NCBI RefSeq assembly: GCF_002514725.1
Contig: NZ_NTLB01000002.1
Span: 62,001-126,000 of the forward strand
DNA length: 64,000 nucleotides
Reading direction: 5' to 3'
DNA from: Mangrovitalea sediminis
GTDB taxonomy: Bacteria > Pseudomonadota > Gammaproteobacteria > Pseudomonadales > Oleiphilaceae
In this document: positions 1-8,478 of the stretch, one piece after another
Layout of the letters: each line of letters begins with the position of its first letter
Numbering within the stretch: the stretch's first letter is position 1
Program-made: the position numbers and the translations under genes
The notes under the pieces: model-generated
The model's database searches: none
Seen by the model: only the letters and a program-made list of their open reading frames with translations
Told to the model about the DNA's origin: nothing

Positions 1-1175
1 AGCATCTTTTCGGTGCGCTTGAGTTCGCCGATCTTCTGCAGCAGCTCAGCATTGGCGCTGGTCAATGCGGCCGTGCGTTCGGCGATGCGATCCTCGAGAT
101 CGTCATAGGCCTGCTGCAAGGCGGCGCGGGCCTCCAGGCGCTCCTGCTTGCGTCGGTAATCCATGCGCAGGTAGAAGCCGATCATCAGCAGGAAGCCCAA
201 TCCGAAACCGGCCGCGGCCGCCAGGCTGAGTGCTGCCGTTTTGCCCTGCTGCATGTCGCTCAGCAGGAAAAGACGCCAGCCCAGTCGTCCCACGGAGTGG
301 GACACCATCAGGTAGTCGTGCTGGACCGGGCGTTTTGCCGATGGCTGACCGGGAACGGGCAGCTTGGCGATCTGCACGGCCTTGTGCAGATCCAGCGAGC
401 CACGCTTCAGCAAGGGCGTCGGAGCAAAGGGCGAGTATTGGCGGGTTGCGGCGATGCGTGCCTGGATAGCCGGTGTCAGCGGCGCCAGTGTGCGGTATTT
501 CCAGGCAGGCACGGAACTCAGGAAGATCACGCCGTCGGCATCGGTGACGATCAGGGTGTCGCCGCTCTGCCCCCAGGAGGCTTCCAGGTCGTCGAGTCGT
601 ACCTTAACCACCACCACGCCGAGGGGATGGTCGGCGGGCCCGACCCGGTGGGACAGGAAATAGCCGGGTTCGCGTGTGGTGGCGCCGACGGCGAAGAACT
701 TGCCGGCACCCTGGCTGATCGCTTCGCGGTAATAGGGGCGAAACGCATAGTTGTGATGCATGAAGGAGACCGGCTGATCCCAGTTGCTGGCTGCAACGGT
801 ATTGCCGCGGGCATCCAGGATGTAGATGGCCGACACTTTCGATTGCCGCTGGAGCAGCTCCAGGTAACGGTTAACCTTGTCCGTCAGGGGCCGGTTTTCG
901 GGGGTTCGCAGCAGGGTCTGGGCGTCCCGCTCCAGCGACAGGAAAAACGGCAGGGATTCATACTTGTCGAGGGCGCTGTCAAGCGTGGCGGTATAGAAAT
1001 CCAGGCGTTGGCGACTGGTGTCCGTCAGGTGGCGCACGGAAGCCCGCTCGCTCCAGACCAGGACAGCGTAACTGAAAGCCATGCAAAGTGCGGCGCCACC
1101 CAGCCAGCCGAGCAGGCTGCGGCGCAGGACAGGTCGGCGCGGAAAATGCCGGCGCCCGGTCGTCTTATTATTCAT
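1..1175 (-). CDS. DctB-like sensor histidine kinase, N-terminal part (cut by left edge)
   Basis: An open frame runs from an ATG at 1175 leftward off the window (391 codons visible). Residues about 22-43 form a first membrane helix, about 45-310 a periplasmic double-Cache-type sensor domain (FRPYYREAI, VVVKVRLDDLE), and 314-336 a second helix. A charged coiled coil (QQAYDDLEDRIAERTAAL) follows, the usual linker to a HisKA kinase core. The kinase core itself lies outside the window. This is the architecture of DctB, which senses C4-dicarboxylates and phosphorylates the sigma-54 activator DctD. A diguanylate cyclase with the same sensor is possible but the linker favours a kinase. A branched-chain-type binding protein is encoded divergently. 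Confidence 0.75.
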   Translation of the reverse strand, partial: MNNKTTGRRHFPRRPVLRRSLLGWLGGAALCMAFSYAVLVWSERASVRHLTDTSRQRLDFYTATLDSALDKYESLPFFLSLERDAQTLLRTPENRPLTDKVNRYLELLQRQSKVSAIYILDARGNTVAASNWDQPVSFMHHNYAFRPYYREAISQGAGKFFAVGATTREPGYFLSHRVGPADHPLGVVVVKVRLDDLEASWGQSGDTLIVTDADGVIFLSSVPAWKYRTLAPLTPAIQARIAATRQYSPFAPTPLLKRGSLDLHKAVQIAKLPVPGQPSAKRPVQHDYLMVSHSVGRLGWRLFLLSDMQQGKTAALSLAAAAGFGLGFLLMIGFYLRMDYRRKQERLEARAALQQAYDDLEDRIAERTAALTSANAELLQKIGELKRTEKM

Positions 1176-1612
1176 TGTGATCCGTCATCAATCGCCGTGG
1201 GCCACTTTACTCCAGCATCGGCGGCAATGCATCTGACGAGGCCGTCCTGCAAAGGGCTGAGGGCCGTCAAATGGTTGCAGTTTTGCGTAGATTCGTTACG
1301 GGCTGTAATCGTAAAAGGTGTTGCCGCCCTGCATGTAGGGGAACTTATCTATTGAATTGATTGCAAAAAAGTGTGAAAGCCGCGGTTCGCAAGGCTGGGT
1401 GACACGGCGCTCACCGTCGGAAGGTAGTATGGCCGGGCCTGGCCTCACATGATAAAAGCAGCGCTGGGTTGATCGGAGCTATGGGTCGTTTACCGCGGTC
1501 TTTCACCACTGGCCAACGATAAAAACGTACGCTCCTTAATGGCCGTTTCTCTGATCAGCACCCCGTATTCCCGGCGGACTTTTCTCGCGCAACAGGATAG
1601 CAGGGACTCTTC
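1176..1612. other. Divergent intergenic region, sensor kinase / binding protein
   Basis: This 437-bp gap must carry both divergent promoters. I see no convincing -35/-10 pair or coding frame. The one structural feature is a separated inverted repeat (1373-1386 and 1492-1506), listed separately. A possible ribosome site for the rightward gene is GGGA just upstream of 1613. Confidence 0.5.
1373..1506. repeat. Separated inverted repeat in divergent promoter region
   Basis: GTGAAAGCCGCGGT at 1373-1386 is matched in inverted orientation by ACCGCGGTCTTTCAC at 1492-1506, with one inserted base, about 105 bp apart. Such spaced arms could be two operator sites for one regulator acting on both promoters. 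There is no direct evidence of function. Confidence 0.4.
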
Positions 1613-2770
1613 ATGTTAAAGAAAACAACCCGACTGGCGCTGGCGTTCTTCTCCTCGACTTTGGCGTCTGTGGCAATGGCTGCCTCACCTTCCGTTACCG
1701 TCGGTGTGCAGGTGCCGCTCAGTGGGCAATACGCCAACGAGGGGCAAGGGATCGAAAACGCCGTTAAGCTGATCGCCAGCAAGCTCAACGAGAAAGGTGG
1801 ACTGGTGGGGCACAAGGTCAACGTAGTTGCCTGTGATGACGGTGGTGACGCGGCAAAAGCCAAGGCCTGCGCGGAGAAACTGGTGTCGGAGGGTGTGTTT
1901 GCCGTGGTCGGTAGTTACACGTCCGGTGCCACGGCTGCATCCCAGCCGATCTACGCCAAGGCTCATGTGCTGCAGACCAGCGATGGCACGGCTGAGGAAC
2001 TGGTGCTGCACGGCTATCGCCTGTTCTTCCGCAACGCGCCGCCCAACAGTGCCGAGGCACGCTTCACCGGCCACTATCTGGTCGACGCCAAGCATTACAA
2101 GCGGGTCGCGGTGCTTTCGGACCACTCCAGCTTCTCCAAGGGCCTGGGCGACTCGGTCGTCAGTGAGGTCGAGAAGGATGGGGGGAATGTGGTCTATCGG
2201 GGCTACATCAAGGCGGGCGAAAAGAACTTTCGCTCGGTGTTGGCGGCTGCCAGGGCAAAGAACCCCGACGTGATCTATTTTTCCGGATACTATTCGGACG
2301 GCGGTCGTATCCGCGCGCAGGAAGCCAGTGTCGGCTTAAGTGCCGATTTTGTCGGCGGTGATGCCAACCAGAACGTCCAGTTTGCACACCTGGCCGGCGC
2401 TGCTGCAGTAGGGTCGGTGATCATCAACTTCCCGGCGCCTGAAAACCTGCCCTATCCGCAGGCCAAGGAATTCCTCGCCGCCTATAAGCAGGCTTATGGC
2501 ACCATGCCGCCGAGCATCTATACGTTGACCAATGCCGATGGCATGCGCCTCATCGTCTACGCGGCTCTCTCGACCCGTAGCCTGGATCCGGAGCGGCTGG
2601 CCAGCTACATTCACACCCGTTTCCATTACCTGCCTTACGCGCACCGCCTGCAGTTCTTCCCTGGGATTACCGGTCCCATGGGATTCAACATGTTCGGCGA
2701 GCGTTCCGGTAGCCCCTTCCAGGCCTTCAAGGTGGAGCCTGACGGGCAGTATCTGGCCGTCTATCCGTAA
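1613..2770 (+). CDS. Branched-chain amino acid-type ABC substrate-binding protein (orphan)
   Basis: This 385-residue periplasmic binding protein is of the LivK/Leu-Ile-Val (receptor family) type. A Sec signal peptide covers about residues 1-23 (SSTLASVAMA). The mature start VTVGVQVPLSGQYANEGQGI is the family's ligand-binding entry motif, and the two-lobed fold runs to the end. No Liv permease or ATPase genes lie nearby, so it may be an orphan receptor feeding a transporter encoded elsewhere, or may present ligand to the divergently encoded sensor kinase. That second role is inference. GGGA lies six bases before the ATG. Confidence 0.88.
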   Translation: MLKKTTRLALAFFSSTLASVAMAASPSVTVGVQVPLSGQYANEGQGIENAVKLIASKLNEKGGLVGHKVNVVACDDGGDAAKAKACAEKLVSEGVFAVVGSYTSGATAASQPIYAKAHVLQTSDGTAEELVLHGYRLFFRNAPPNSAEARFTGHYLVDAKHYKRVAVLSDHSSFSKGLGDSVVSEVEKDGGNVVYRGYIKAGEKNFRSVLAAARAKNPDVIYFSGYYSDGGRIRAQEASVGLSADFVGGDANQNVQFAHLAGAAAVGSVIINFPAPENLPYPQAKEFLAAYKQAYGTMPPSIYTLTNADGMRLIVYAALSTRSLDPERLASYIHTRFHYLPYAHRLQFFPGITGPMGFNMFGERSGSPFQAFKVEPDGQYLAVYP

Positions 2771-2814
2771 CGATCACCCCTGCCGCAGAACCTGAGGGCG
2801 CTGCGGCCGGATCG
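2771..2814. terminator. Hairpin between convergent genes
   Basis: Nested arms CGATC/GATCG (2771-2775, 2810-2814) and GCCGCAG/CTGCGGC (2782-2788, 2801-2807) form a stem directly after the stop of the binding protein and before the stop of the LysR gene. There is no T-run, so it may act as a bidirectional transcript end only with Rho or other factors. Confidence 0.4.
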
Positions 2815-2815
2815 T

Positions 2816-3712
2816 TCAGCCTTGCGCGAGCTCGGCGCGAAGCCAGGCCGAAAAGGCTTTCACTTTGGGTGACCGGCTCTTGTGGGGCGGTGTGACCAGG
2901 TAGTAGGCAAAGTCAGGCGTTACCCGAATATCGAACGGGGCGACCAGTCGCCCCGCTTCCAACTCTTCCTGAACCAGCAGGTCCCGCGCCAGGGCGACGC
3001 CCTGACCGCGTACGGCAGCATCGATCAGCATGCTGGCATCGGTAATCATAACGACCGGACGGAGGGGTACCTCCTGAACGCCGGCGGCCTCGAACCATCC
3101 TTCCCATCCCATCACCGCCGGGCTGTTGTCGATCAGCAGCGGCTGCCTTAGCAAATCCGCCGGTTCGGTGAGCTTGCCGTTTAGGGGCATCTGGCGGGGG
3201 TTGTAGACGGGAAACAGCGGGTCCACGCAGAGAAATTCGGTATCCAGGTCCGGATAGTTTCCGCTTCCCAGGCGAATCCCCACGTCGATGTCATTGCGGT
3301 CGTAGTCCAGCAGGTTGTCGGTTGGCACCAGATGAACCTGTATATCCCTACCCGCCATAAAACGACCCAGACGGGGTACCAACCAGCGACTGGTAAAGGA
3401 CGGCAGCGCCGTCACCGTCAGACGGTGAGGGTCTTCCCGTTGCTTGACCTGGTCCATGCCGCGGGCGATCAGGGAGAAACCCTCTCTTGCCAGCGGCAGC
3501 AGTGCTTCGGCGGCGGGGGTCGGCTCGAGGTGATGGTGCTGTCGCAGGAAGAGTGGGGTTTCCAGCCAGTCCTCGAGCAGGCGGATCTGCTGGCTTACGG
3601 CGGCCTGCGATACGTTGAGCGCACTGGCGGCTGCCGTAAAACCGCCGGTTTCACAGACGGCGACAAATACCTGTAGCGCCTTGATGTGCCGGATCTGATA
3701 AATGTTGCTCAT
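2816..3712 (-). CDS. LysR-family transcriptional regulator (GcvA-like)
   Basis: The protein has 298 residues. The N-terminal winged helix-turn-helix (about 8-67) includes the LysR recognition segment GGFTAAASALNVSQAAVSQQI. The effector-binding domain covers about 95-295, with the GcvA-subgroup phrases SFTSRWLVPRL and DVGIRLGSG. It is divergent from a DUF1127 gene. A dyad ATAAG-N5-CTTAT of the T-N11-A type overlaps its own start codon and probably allows autoregulation. The target beyond the DUF1127 gene cannot be told from sequence. Confidence 0.92.
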   Translation of the reverse strand: MSNIYQIRHIKALQVFVAVCETGGFTAAASALNVSQAAVSQQIRLLEDWLETPLFLRQHHHLEPTPAAEALLPLAREGFSLIARGMDQVKQREDPHRLTVTALPSFTSRWLVPRLGRFMAGRDIQVHLVPTDNLLDYDRNDIDVGIRLGSGNYPDLDTEFLCVDPLFPVYNPRQMPLNGKLTEPADLLRQPLLIDNSPAVMGWEGWFEAAGVQEVPLRPVVMITDASMLIDAAVRGQGVALARDLLVQEELEAGRLVAPFDIRVTPDFAYYLVTPPHKSRSPKVKAFSAWLRAELAQG

Positions 3713-3725
3713 AAGTTTTTCTTAT
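3711..3725. promoter_or_regulatory. Candidate LysR operator (T-N11-A dyad)
   Basis: ATAAGTTTTTCTTAT is a perfect 5-5-5 dyad in the lysR/DUF1127 divergent region. It overlaps the lysR start codon (complement of 3710-3712) and fits the T-N11-A pattern that LysR-type regulators bind (T3712, A3724). It is a single site; no second half-site was found. Confidence 0.55.
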
Positions 3726-3804
3726 TTCTTGGTCAGAAAATCCCGTTTTTCAGCTTTTACGCGTCTCCCTAGGATTGGGGTTAACAGGCATGGAGGATAG
3801 GGCT

Positions 3805-3984
3805 ATGCGTAATACGGCACTTGTTAAGAAGATAAATCAGGCTTATGCATTGGTGCAAGAATGGAGGTTGCGCGCCCGGACGCGGCGTTACCTGGCGGAT
3901 ATGTCGCCGCACCAACTCTGCGATATCGGTGTGGGTGAGGTGGAACGTCAGGTGGAGGTCAACAAGCCGTTCTGGCGGTCTTAA
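3805..3984 (+). CDS. DUF1127 (YjiS-like) small protein
   Basis: The product has 59 residues, very basic in the middle (EWRLRARTRRYLADMSPHQL) and followed by CDIGVGEVERQVEVNKPFW. The LADMSxxxLxDIGV pattern is the DUF1127 signature. GGAGGA at 3792-3797 lies about seven bases before the ATG at 3805, so this start is preferred over ATG 3790. Members are small stress- or metabolism-linked proteins, some binding RNA, often next to a LysR gene as here. Its stop overlaps the stop of the convergent ybaK by four bases. Confidence 0.88.
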   Translation: MRNTALVKKINQAYALVQEWRLRARTRRYLADMSPHQLCDIGVGEVERQVEVNKPFWRS

Positions 3985-4448
3985 CGGCCGATATCGGCGA
4001 AACCGGCCGCGGTCAGGGTGGCGAGGTCGTCTGCGGACAGCTCGATCTCCAGCCCCCGCCGACCGGCACTGACGAATATGGTGGCATGGTGGCGGGCGCT
4101 GGTGTCGATCAGCGTCCGCAGCCTTTTCTTCTGCCCCAGGGGGCTGACGCCTCCCAGCACATAGCCGGAGCTGCGCTCGACCACGTCCGGCGCTGCCATC
4201 TTGACCTTCTTGACCTTCAGCGCGGCGGCGACGGCCTTCAGGTCCAGTTGCCCCGAGACCGGCACCACGGCAACGGCCAGGTGGCGCTCCTCGTCCTCGA
4301 CCACCAGCGTCTTGAAGACCTGCTCAAGCGACAATCCCAGTTTTTCCGCCGCTTCCTCGCCATAGGAGGGGGCATCCTTGTCATGGGTGTAGCTGTGCGT
4401 CCTGAAGTCGATGCGGGCTTTCTTGGCAATGTTGATGGCAGGTGTCAT
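3981..4448 (-). CDS. ybaK: Cys-tRNA(Pro)/Cys-tRNA(Cys) deacylase YbaK/EbsC
   Basis: The 155-residue enzyme is a trans-editing deacylase that hydrolyses Cys wrongly attached to tRNA-Pro. Evidence is the YbaK core FKTLVVEDEERHLAVAVVPV, then LDLKAVAAALKVKKVKMA and YVLGGVSPLGQKK. In the family the K of FKTL and the GGVSPLG loop form the active site. The chosen start (MTPAINIAKKARI) matches the usual family length; the frame is open a further 11 codons upstream. It is convergent with, and overlaps by its stop codon, the DUF1127 gene. Confidence 0.93.
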   Translation of the reverse strand: MTPAINIAKKARIDFRTHSYTHDKDAPSYGEEAAEKLGLSLEQVFKTLVVEDEERHLAVAVVPVSGQLDLKAVAAALKVKKVKMAAPDVVERSSGYVLGGVSPLGQKKRLRTLIDTSARHHATIFVSAGRRGLEIELSADDLATLTAAGFADIGR

Positions 4449-4538
4449 AGCTGGCGCGCAATTGTCATATAAATGCCACAAAAAGGGTTTAGCGTGCTTC
4501 CAGATTTCATTTCTAATATTTCATACTAGGGGACGAAT

Positions 4539-5675
4539 GTGAACGATAAACGTGGTCAGTTGGATCGCCGTAAGTTCCTGAAATTTGGAGCTGGTGCCTT
4601 TGGTGTTGGTGTTGCGTCCATGTTCCTGCCGGGATTGAGCGGCATGGCATTCGCAGCATCGCATCCGAAAAACAAGGCGCTGATTGAGGCTGCCAAGAAA
4701 GAAGGGCGTCTCAACGCCATCGCGCTGCCGCCGGATTGGGCCAACTACGGCAAGATGATCCGTGAGTTCGAGCGCCTTTACGGCCTGCGTGTGCACAGTG
4801 CATCGCCGGATGCCAGCTCGGCGCAGGAGCTGCAGGCTGTGCGCTCCCTCAAAGGTCAGCGCCGTGGTCCCGACGTTGTGGATGTCGGTCCTTCCTTTGC
4901 GCTTGCCGGTGTTTCCGAACACCTGTTTCAGCCCTACAAGGTCAGCACCTGGGATAGCATCCCGGACAACATGAAGGATGCTGACGGCCTCTGGTACGGC
5001 GACTATTTCGGTATCGAGTCGTTTGGCGTAAACCGTTCGGTGGTGAAGACATCACCGCGCACCTGGAACGACCTGCTCAAGCCGGAATACAAGGGCATGG
5101 TGGCCTTGAACGGCAGTCCGCTGGGCGCCGGTGCAGCCTTTGGTGCCGTTTTCGCAGCGTCGCTGGCCAACGGTGGTTCGCTGGATGATATCGGCCCGGG
5201 CATCGAGTTCTTCGCCAAGCTGGCCAAAGCAGGCAACTTCAACCCGTCTTCGGCGACTTCAGCCAGTCTGGTATCCGGTCAAACCCCGATCGTGATCAAC
5301 TGGGATTATCTCAACCTGGCCCAGGCGAAAAAGAACAAGGGCATGATCGAGATCGATGTACTGATCGCCGAGGATGCCGCGCCTTACGGGAGTTTCTACT
5401 GCCAGGCCATCAGCGCCTATGCGCCGAACCCGAAGGCAGCACGCCTGTGGCAGGAGTTCCTCTATTCCGACGCGGGCCAGCTCATCTATCTGGAAGGTTT
5501 CGCCCACCCGGCCCGCTTCTCCGACATGGTGAGCCGCGGCGTGATTCCTGAGCACCTGTTGGCGCAACTGCCTCCGGCAGAGCCCTACAAGAAGGCCATG
5601 TTCCCGAGCAAGGCCCAAACGGAAAAGGCACAGAACCTTCTCAAGTCTGAATGGACCAAGATGGTTAAGGTTTGA
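4539..5675 (+). CDS. ABC transporter substrate-binding protein, Tat-exported
   Basis: The 378-residue extracellular solute-binding protein is of the type that serves iron(III), polyamine, phosphonate or opine importers. It starts with GTG at 4539, because the overlapping ATG at 4537 is followed at once by a stop. Residues 9-16 (LDRRKFLK) are a twin-arginine motif with a hydrophobic stretch ending at MAFAA, so export is probably by Tat. First gene of a four-gene importer; its TGA overlaps the ATG of the next gene (ATGA). The ligand is not predictable; conversion next door to an acyl-CoA ligase hints at a carboxylate. Confidence 0.88.
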   Translation: MNDKRGQLDRRKFLKFGAGAFGVGVASMFLPGLSGMAFAASHPKNKALIEAAKKEGRLNAIALPPDWANYGKMIREFERLYGLRVHSASPDASSAQELQAVRSLKGQRRGPDVVDVGPSFALAGVSEHLFQPYKVSTWDSIPDNMKDADGLWYGDYFGIESFGVNRSVVKTSPRTWNDLLKPEYKGMVALNGSPLGAGAAFGAVFAASLANGGSLDDIGPGIEFFAKLAKAGNFNPSSATSASLVSGQTPIVINWDYLNLAQAKKNKGMIEIDVLIAEDAAPYGSFYCQAISAYAPNPKAARLWQEFLYSDAGQLIYLEGFAHPARFSDMVSRGVIPEHLLAQLPPAEPYKKAMFPSKAQTEKAQNLLKSEWTKMVKV

Positions 5676-6562
5676 TGGAATCCATTGCAACAACCCGCCC
5701 GACCGGACTGCGTGTCCGGTCGGGCGCTCTGCTGACGCTCGTCTTTATCGGTCCCTTCCTGCTCTATGTCCTGGCGTTCCTGGTATTGCCTGCCCTCAGG
5801 CTGTTCCAGCAGGCGTTTACGGGTGAGCATGGGCTTACCCTGAAATACGTGGCGCAGTTGGGCCAGCATCAGACGGTAACCGCGTTTTTCAACTCTGTTG
5901 TGCTGTCATCGCTTTCTGCCACCGTAGGGCTGGTGGTCGGCGGTGTACTGGCCTACCTGATCCAGTTGCCGGGCACTCCCCGCGGCCTGCGTTCGATGGT
6001 GACATCGTTCAGCGCGGTGGCCGCCAATTTTGCCGGCGTGCCTCTGGCGTTTGCCTTTATCGCGACGCTCGGCAACCTGGGGATGATTACCCTGTGGCTC
6101 AAGAACCTGGGTATCGATCTCTATGGCAGCGGCTTCAGCCTCTATTCGGTGAGCGGCTTGATCGTCGTTTACGCCTATTTCCAGATCCCGCTGATGGTCA
6201 TCATCATCACGCCGGCCATCGAGGGCCTGCGTCGTGAATGGCGTGAAGCGGCCGACAGTCTGGGAGCCGGTCGTTGGGAATATTGGCGTCATGTCGGTTT
6301 GCCGATTCTCTGGCCTTCCCTGTTGTCGGCTTTCCTGCTGCTGTTCGGCAATGCCTTTTCGGCGTATGCCACGCCCTATGCCCTGACCTCCGGGATACTG
6401 GCACTGGTTCCGGTGGAGATCAGTAACGTGCTGTCCGGGAATGTCATGTTGTCGCAGCAGACTGGCGCTGCGCTGGCGCTGGGTATGATCGGGGTGATGG
6501 TGGTCGTCATTTTGATATACGCACTGGCCATGCGCCGTGCGGGGCGGTGGTCGCGCTCATGA
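5672..6562 (+). CDS. ABC transporter permease (PotB-like)
   Basis: The 296-residue inner-membrane permease has about six helices. The cytoplasmic EAA loop that docks the ATPase is clear: EAADSLGAGRWEYWRHVGLP, near residue 190. It overlaps the binding-protein gene by four bases and the next permease by a further ATGA, showing translational coupling. Together the two permeases would form the heterodimeric channel. Confidence 0.9.
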   Translation: MMESIATTRPTGLRVRSGALLTLVFIGPFLLYVLAFLVLPALRLFQQAFTGEHGLTLKYVAQLGQHQTVTAFFNSVVLSSLSATVGLVVGGVLAYLIQLPGTPRGLRSMVTSFSAVAANFAGVPLAFAFIATLGNLGMITLWLKNLGIDLYGSGFSLYSVSGLIVVYAYFQIPLMVIIITPAIEGLRREWREAADSLGAGRWEYWRHVGLPILWPSLLSAFLLLFGNAFSAYATPYALTSGILALVPVEISNVLSGNVMLSQQTGAALALGMIGVMVVVILIYALAMRRAGRWSRS

Positions 6563-7338
6563 TGAACCGTCAGTCTTCCTCGTGGGGACGGCTTGTCGTG
6601 CTGTCCCTGGTTGGCCTCTATTTCCTGTTGCCGCTGGTGGCGACCGGCGTGTTCAGTTTCTGGGAAGGCGGCGACCGCTACGGTCTGCGCGCCTATGTCA
6701 GCCTTGTACATCAGGATGAGCTGTGGGAAAGCCTCTGGCTGTCGCTCAGGCTGGCGCTGGAAACCATCGTTGTCACCCTGGTCATCCTGGTGCCGGCGGT
6801 GTTTTGGATGCACCTGAAGGCGAAATCCTTCAAGCCGCTGTTCGACTTCGTTTCCATCCTGCCGTTTGTGGTGCCACCCATCGCGTTGGTGGCGGGCCTG
6901 ACGGCGCTCTATACCGGGCCGGCCTGGTTTGTCGGGACGTCCAACTTCCTGATCGTTCCGTACGTGATTCTGGCGTTGCCCTACACGTACCGGGCGCTGG
7001 ACGTGGGCATGAGTTCCCTCGACCTGAAAACCCTGACCGAAGCCTCCCAGAGCCTGGGTGGCGGTTGGGGAACGCTGTTCTTCCGGGTGCTGATTCCCAA
7101 CCTCACCAGCGCACTGGCCGGTGCGGCGCTGCTGACGATCGCGATCGTCATGGGCGAGTTCACCTTCGCTAACGTGCTCTTGTTCAACACCTTTGCGGTT
7201 TATATCAACTATATCGGCCAGACCTCGGCAACCGAGGCCGCCGCGCTTACGCTGCTCAGCTTTCTGATGACCTGGCTGGCGATGCTCGGTGTCCTGGTAA
7301 CGGGCCGTGGTCAGGCAACGCTCGGAGGAGCTCGCTGA
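6559..7338 (+). CDS. ABC transporter permease (PotC-like)
   Basis: This second permease has about 259 residues and six helices, with EAA loop EASQSLGGGWGTLFFRVLIP. The tandem ATG at 6559/6562 overlaps the stop of the preceding permease, which makes it a better start than the in-frame GTG at 6547. Its own TGA overlaps the ATG of the ATPase gene. It is the partner of the permease just upstream. Confidence 0.9.
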   Translation: MMNRQSSSWGRLVVLSLVGLYFLLPLVATGVFSFWEGGDRYGLRAYVSLVHQDELWESLWLSLRLALETIVVTLVILVPAVFWMHLKAKSFKPLFDFVSILPFVVPPIALVAGLTALYTGPAWFVGTSNFLIVPYVILALPYTYRALDVGMSSLDLKTLTEASQSLGGGWGTLFFRVLIPNLTSALAGAALLTIAIVMGEFTFANVLLFNTFAVYINYIGQTSATEAAALTLLSFLMTWLAMLGVLVTGRGQATLGGAR

Positions 7339-8414
7339 TGTCCTCATTGATCATTGATAAGGTCGCCAAACAATTCGCTGGCCGTACTGTCCTGAACGAT
7401 ATTTCATTGACGCTGGCGCCGGGTGAATTCCTGTCTCTGCTGGGACCTTCAGGGTGCGGCAAAACGACATTGCTGCGTATCATCGCCGGTTTTGAACGGG
7501 CCGATCAGGGCAGCGTCCGCCTGGGTGACCTGGATATCGGCCAGTTGCCGGCCAATCGACGCAATATCGGCATGGTCTTCCAGGCCTACAGCCTGTTCCC
7601 CAACATGACGGCGACGGAAAATGTGCGCTTCGGCCTGCGGGTCCGCAAGGTCAATGTCACTGAACAGCAACGGCGTGCCGCGGAGATGCTGGAACTCGTG
7701 GGGCTGGCCGAGCATGCCGGGAAGTACCCTCACCAACTGTCCGGCGGACAGCAGCAGCGTGTTGCCCTGGCGCGGGCCCTGGCGATACAGCCTGCCCTGT
7801 TGCTGCTCGATGAACCGCTTTCGGCACTCGACGCCCAGGTGCGGGTGCAGCTGCGCGAGGAGATTCGCCGTATTCAGCGGGAAACCGGCATTACGACGGT
7901 CTTCGTGACCCACGACCAGGAAGAGGCACTGTCGATTTCGGACCGCGTTGCGGTGATGTATCAGGGTGACCTGGTTCAGGTCGGTGCGCCCGCTGAGATC
8001 TACCAGGATCCGGCCCACGACTTCGTCGCCCGTTTTATCGGGGTCTCCAGTGTGCTGGCCGGCCAGGTCGTCGATAGCGAGAACGGGACGATTCTGGTCA
8101 ACCGGATGCGACTGCCGGCGTCCAATGCGCGGGGCATCGGCCGTGACGAAAACGTTCAGGTGTATTTGCGCCCGGAGCATGTTCAGCTCAGCGTTCTGAA
8201 CGGAACGCCTCAGCCTGAGCATACCTTGGTGGGGACCGTGCAGGAGCGCGTGTTCCTGGGGGCGACCACCCGCCTGACGGTGCAACTCGACAACGGCGAA
8301 CGGCTACTGGCGGATATACCGACCGGGCAGATCGCTGAGCTGGACATCGGCTGTCGCGTTCATGCCGGCTGGGATCTGGATGCGGCTCGGGTGCTGGTGG
8401 ACCGCGCTTCCTGA
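7338..8414 (+). CDS. ABC transporter ATP-binding protein (PotA/FbpC type)
   Basis: The 358-residue ATPase powers the importer. Walker A GPSGCGKTT is at 36-44, Q-loop Q82, signature LSGGQ 134-138, Walker B LLLLDEP 154-160 and switch histidine H192. A C-terminal TOBE-type regulatory domain covers about 245-355. All catalytic residues are intact. The gene is last in the operon, whose members all overlap by start/stop sharing. A hairpin at 8430-8463 follows. Confidence 0.95.
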   Translation: MSSLIIDKVAKQFAGRTVLNDISLTLAPGEFLSLLGPSGCGKTTLLRIIAGFERADQGSVRLGDLDIGQLPANRRNIGMVFQAYSLFPNMTATENVRFGLRVRKVNVTEQQRRAAEMLELVGLAEHAGKYPHQLSGGQQQRVALARALAIQPALLLLDEPLSALDAQVRVQLREEIRRIQRETGITTVFVTHDQEEALSISDRVAVMYQGDLVQVGAPAEIYQDPAHDFVARFIGVSSVLAGQVVDSENGTILVNRMRLPASNARGIGRDENVQVYLRPEHVQLSVLNGTPQPEHTLVGTVQERVFLGATTRLTVQLDNGERLLADIPTGQIAELDIGCRVHAGWDLDAARVLVDRAS

Positions 8415-8429
8415 TTCGAGGTACTTGAG

Positions 8430-8463
8430 ACACCGCCGCCGGAATATGCTGCGACGGCGGTGT
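8430..8463. terminator. Hairpin between convergent operons
   Basis: ACACCGCCG (8430-8438) pairs with CGGCGGTGT (8455-8463): a 9-bp GC-rich stem between the end of the ABC operon and the end of the convergent acyl-CoA ligase gene. There is no obvious T-run on either side. Confidence 0.5.
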
Positions 8464-8478
8464 AGGCGTGCGGAGGCG

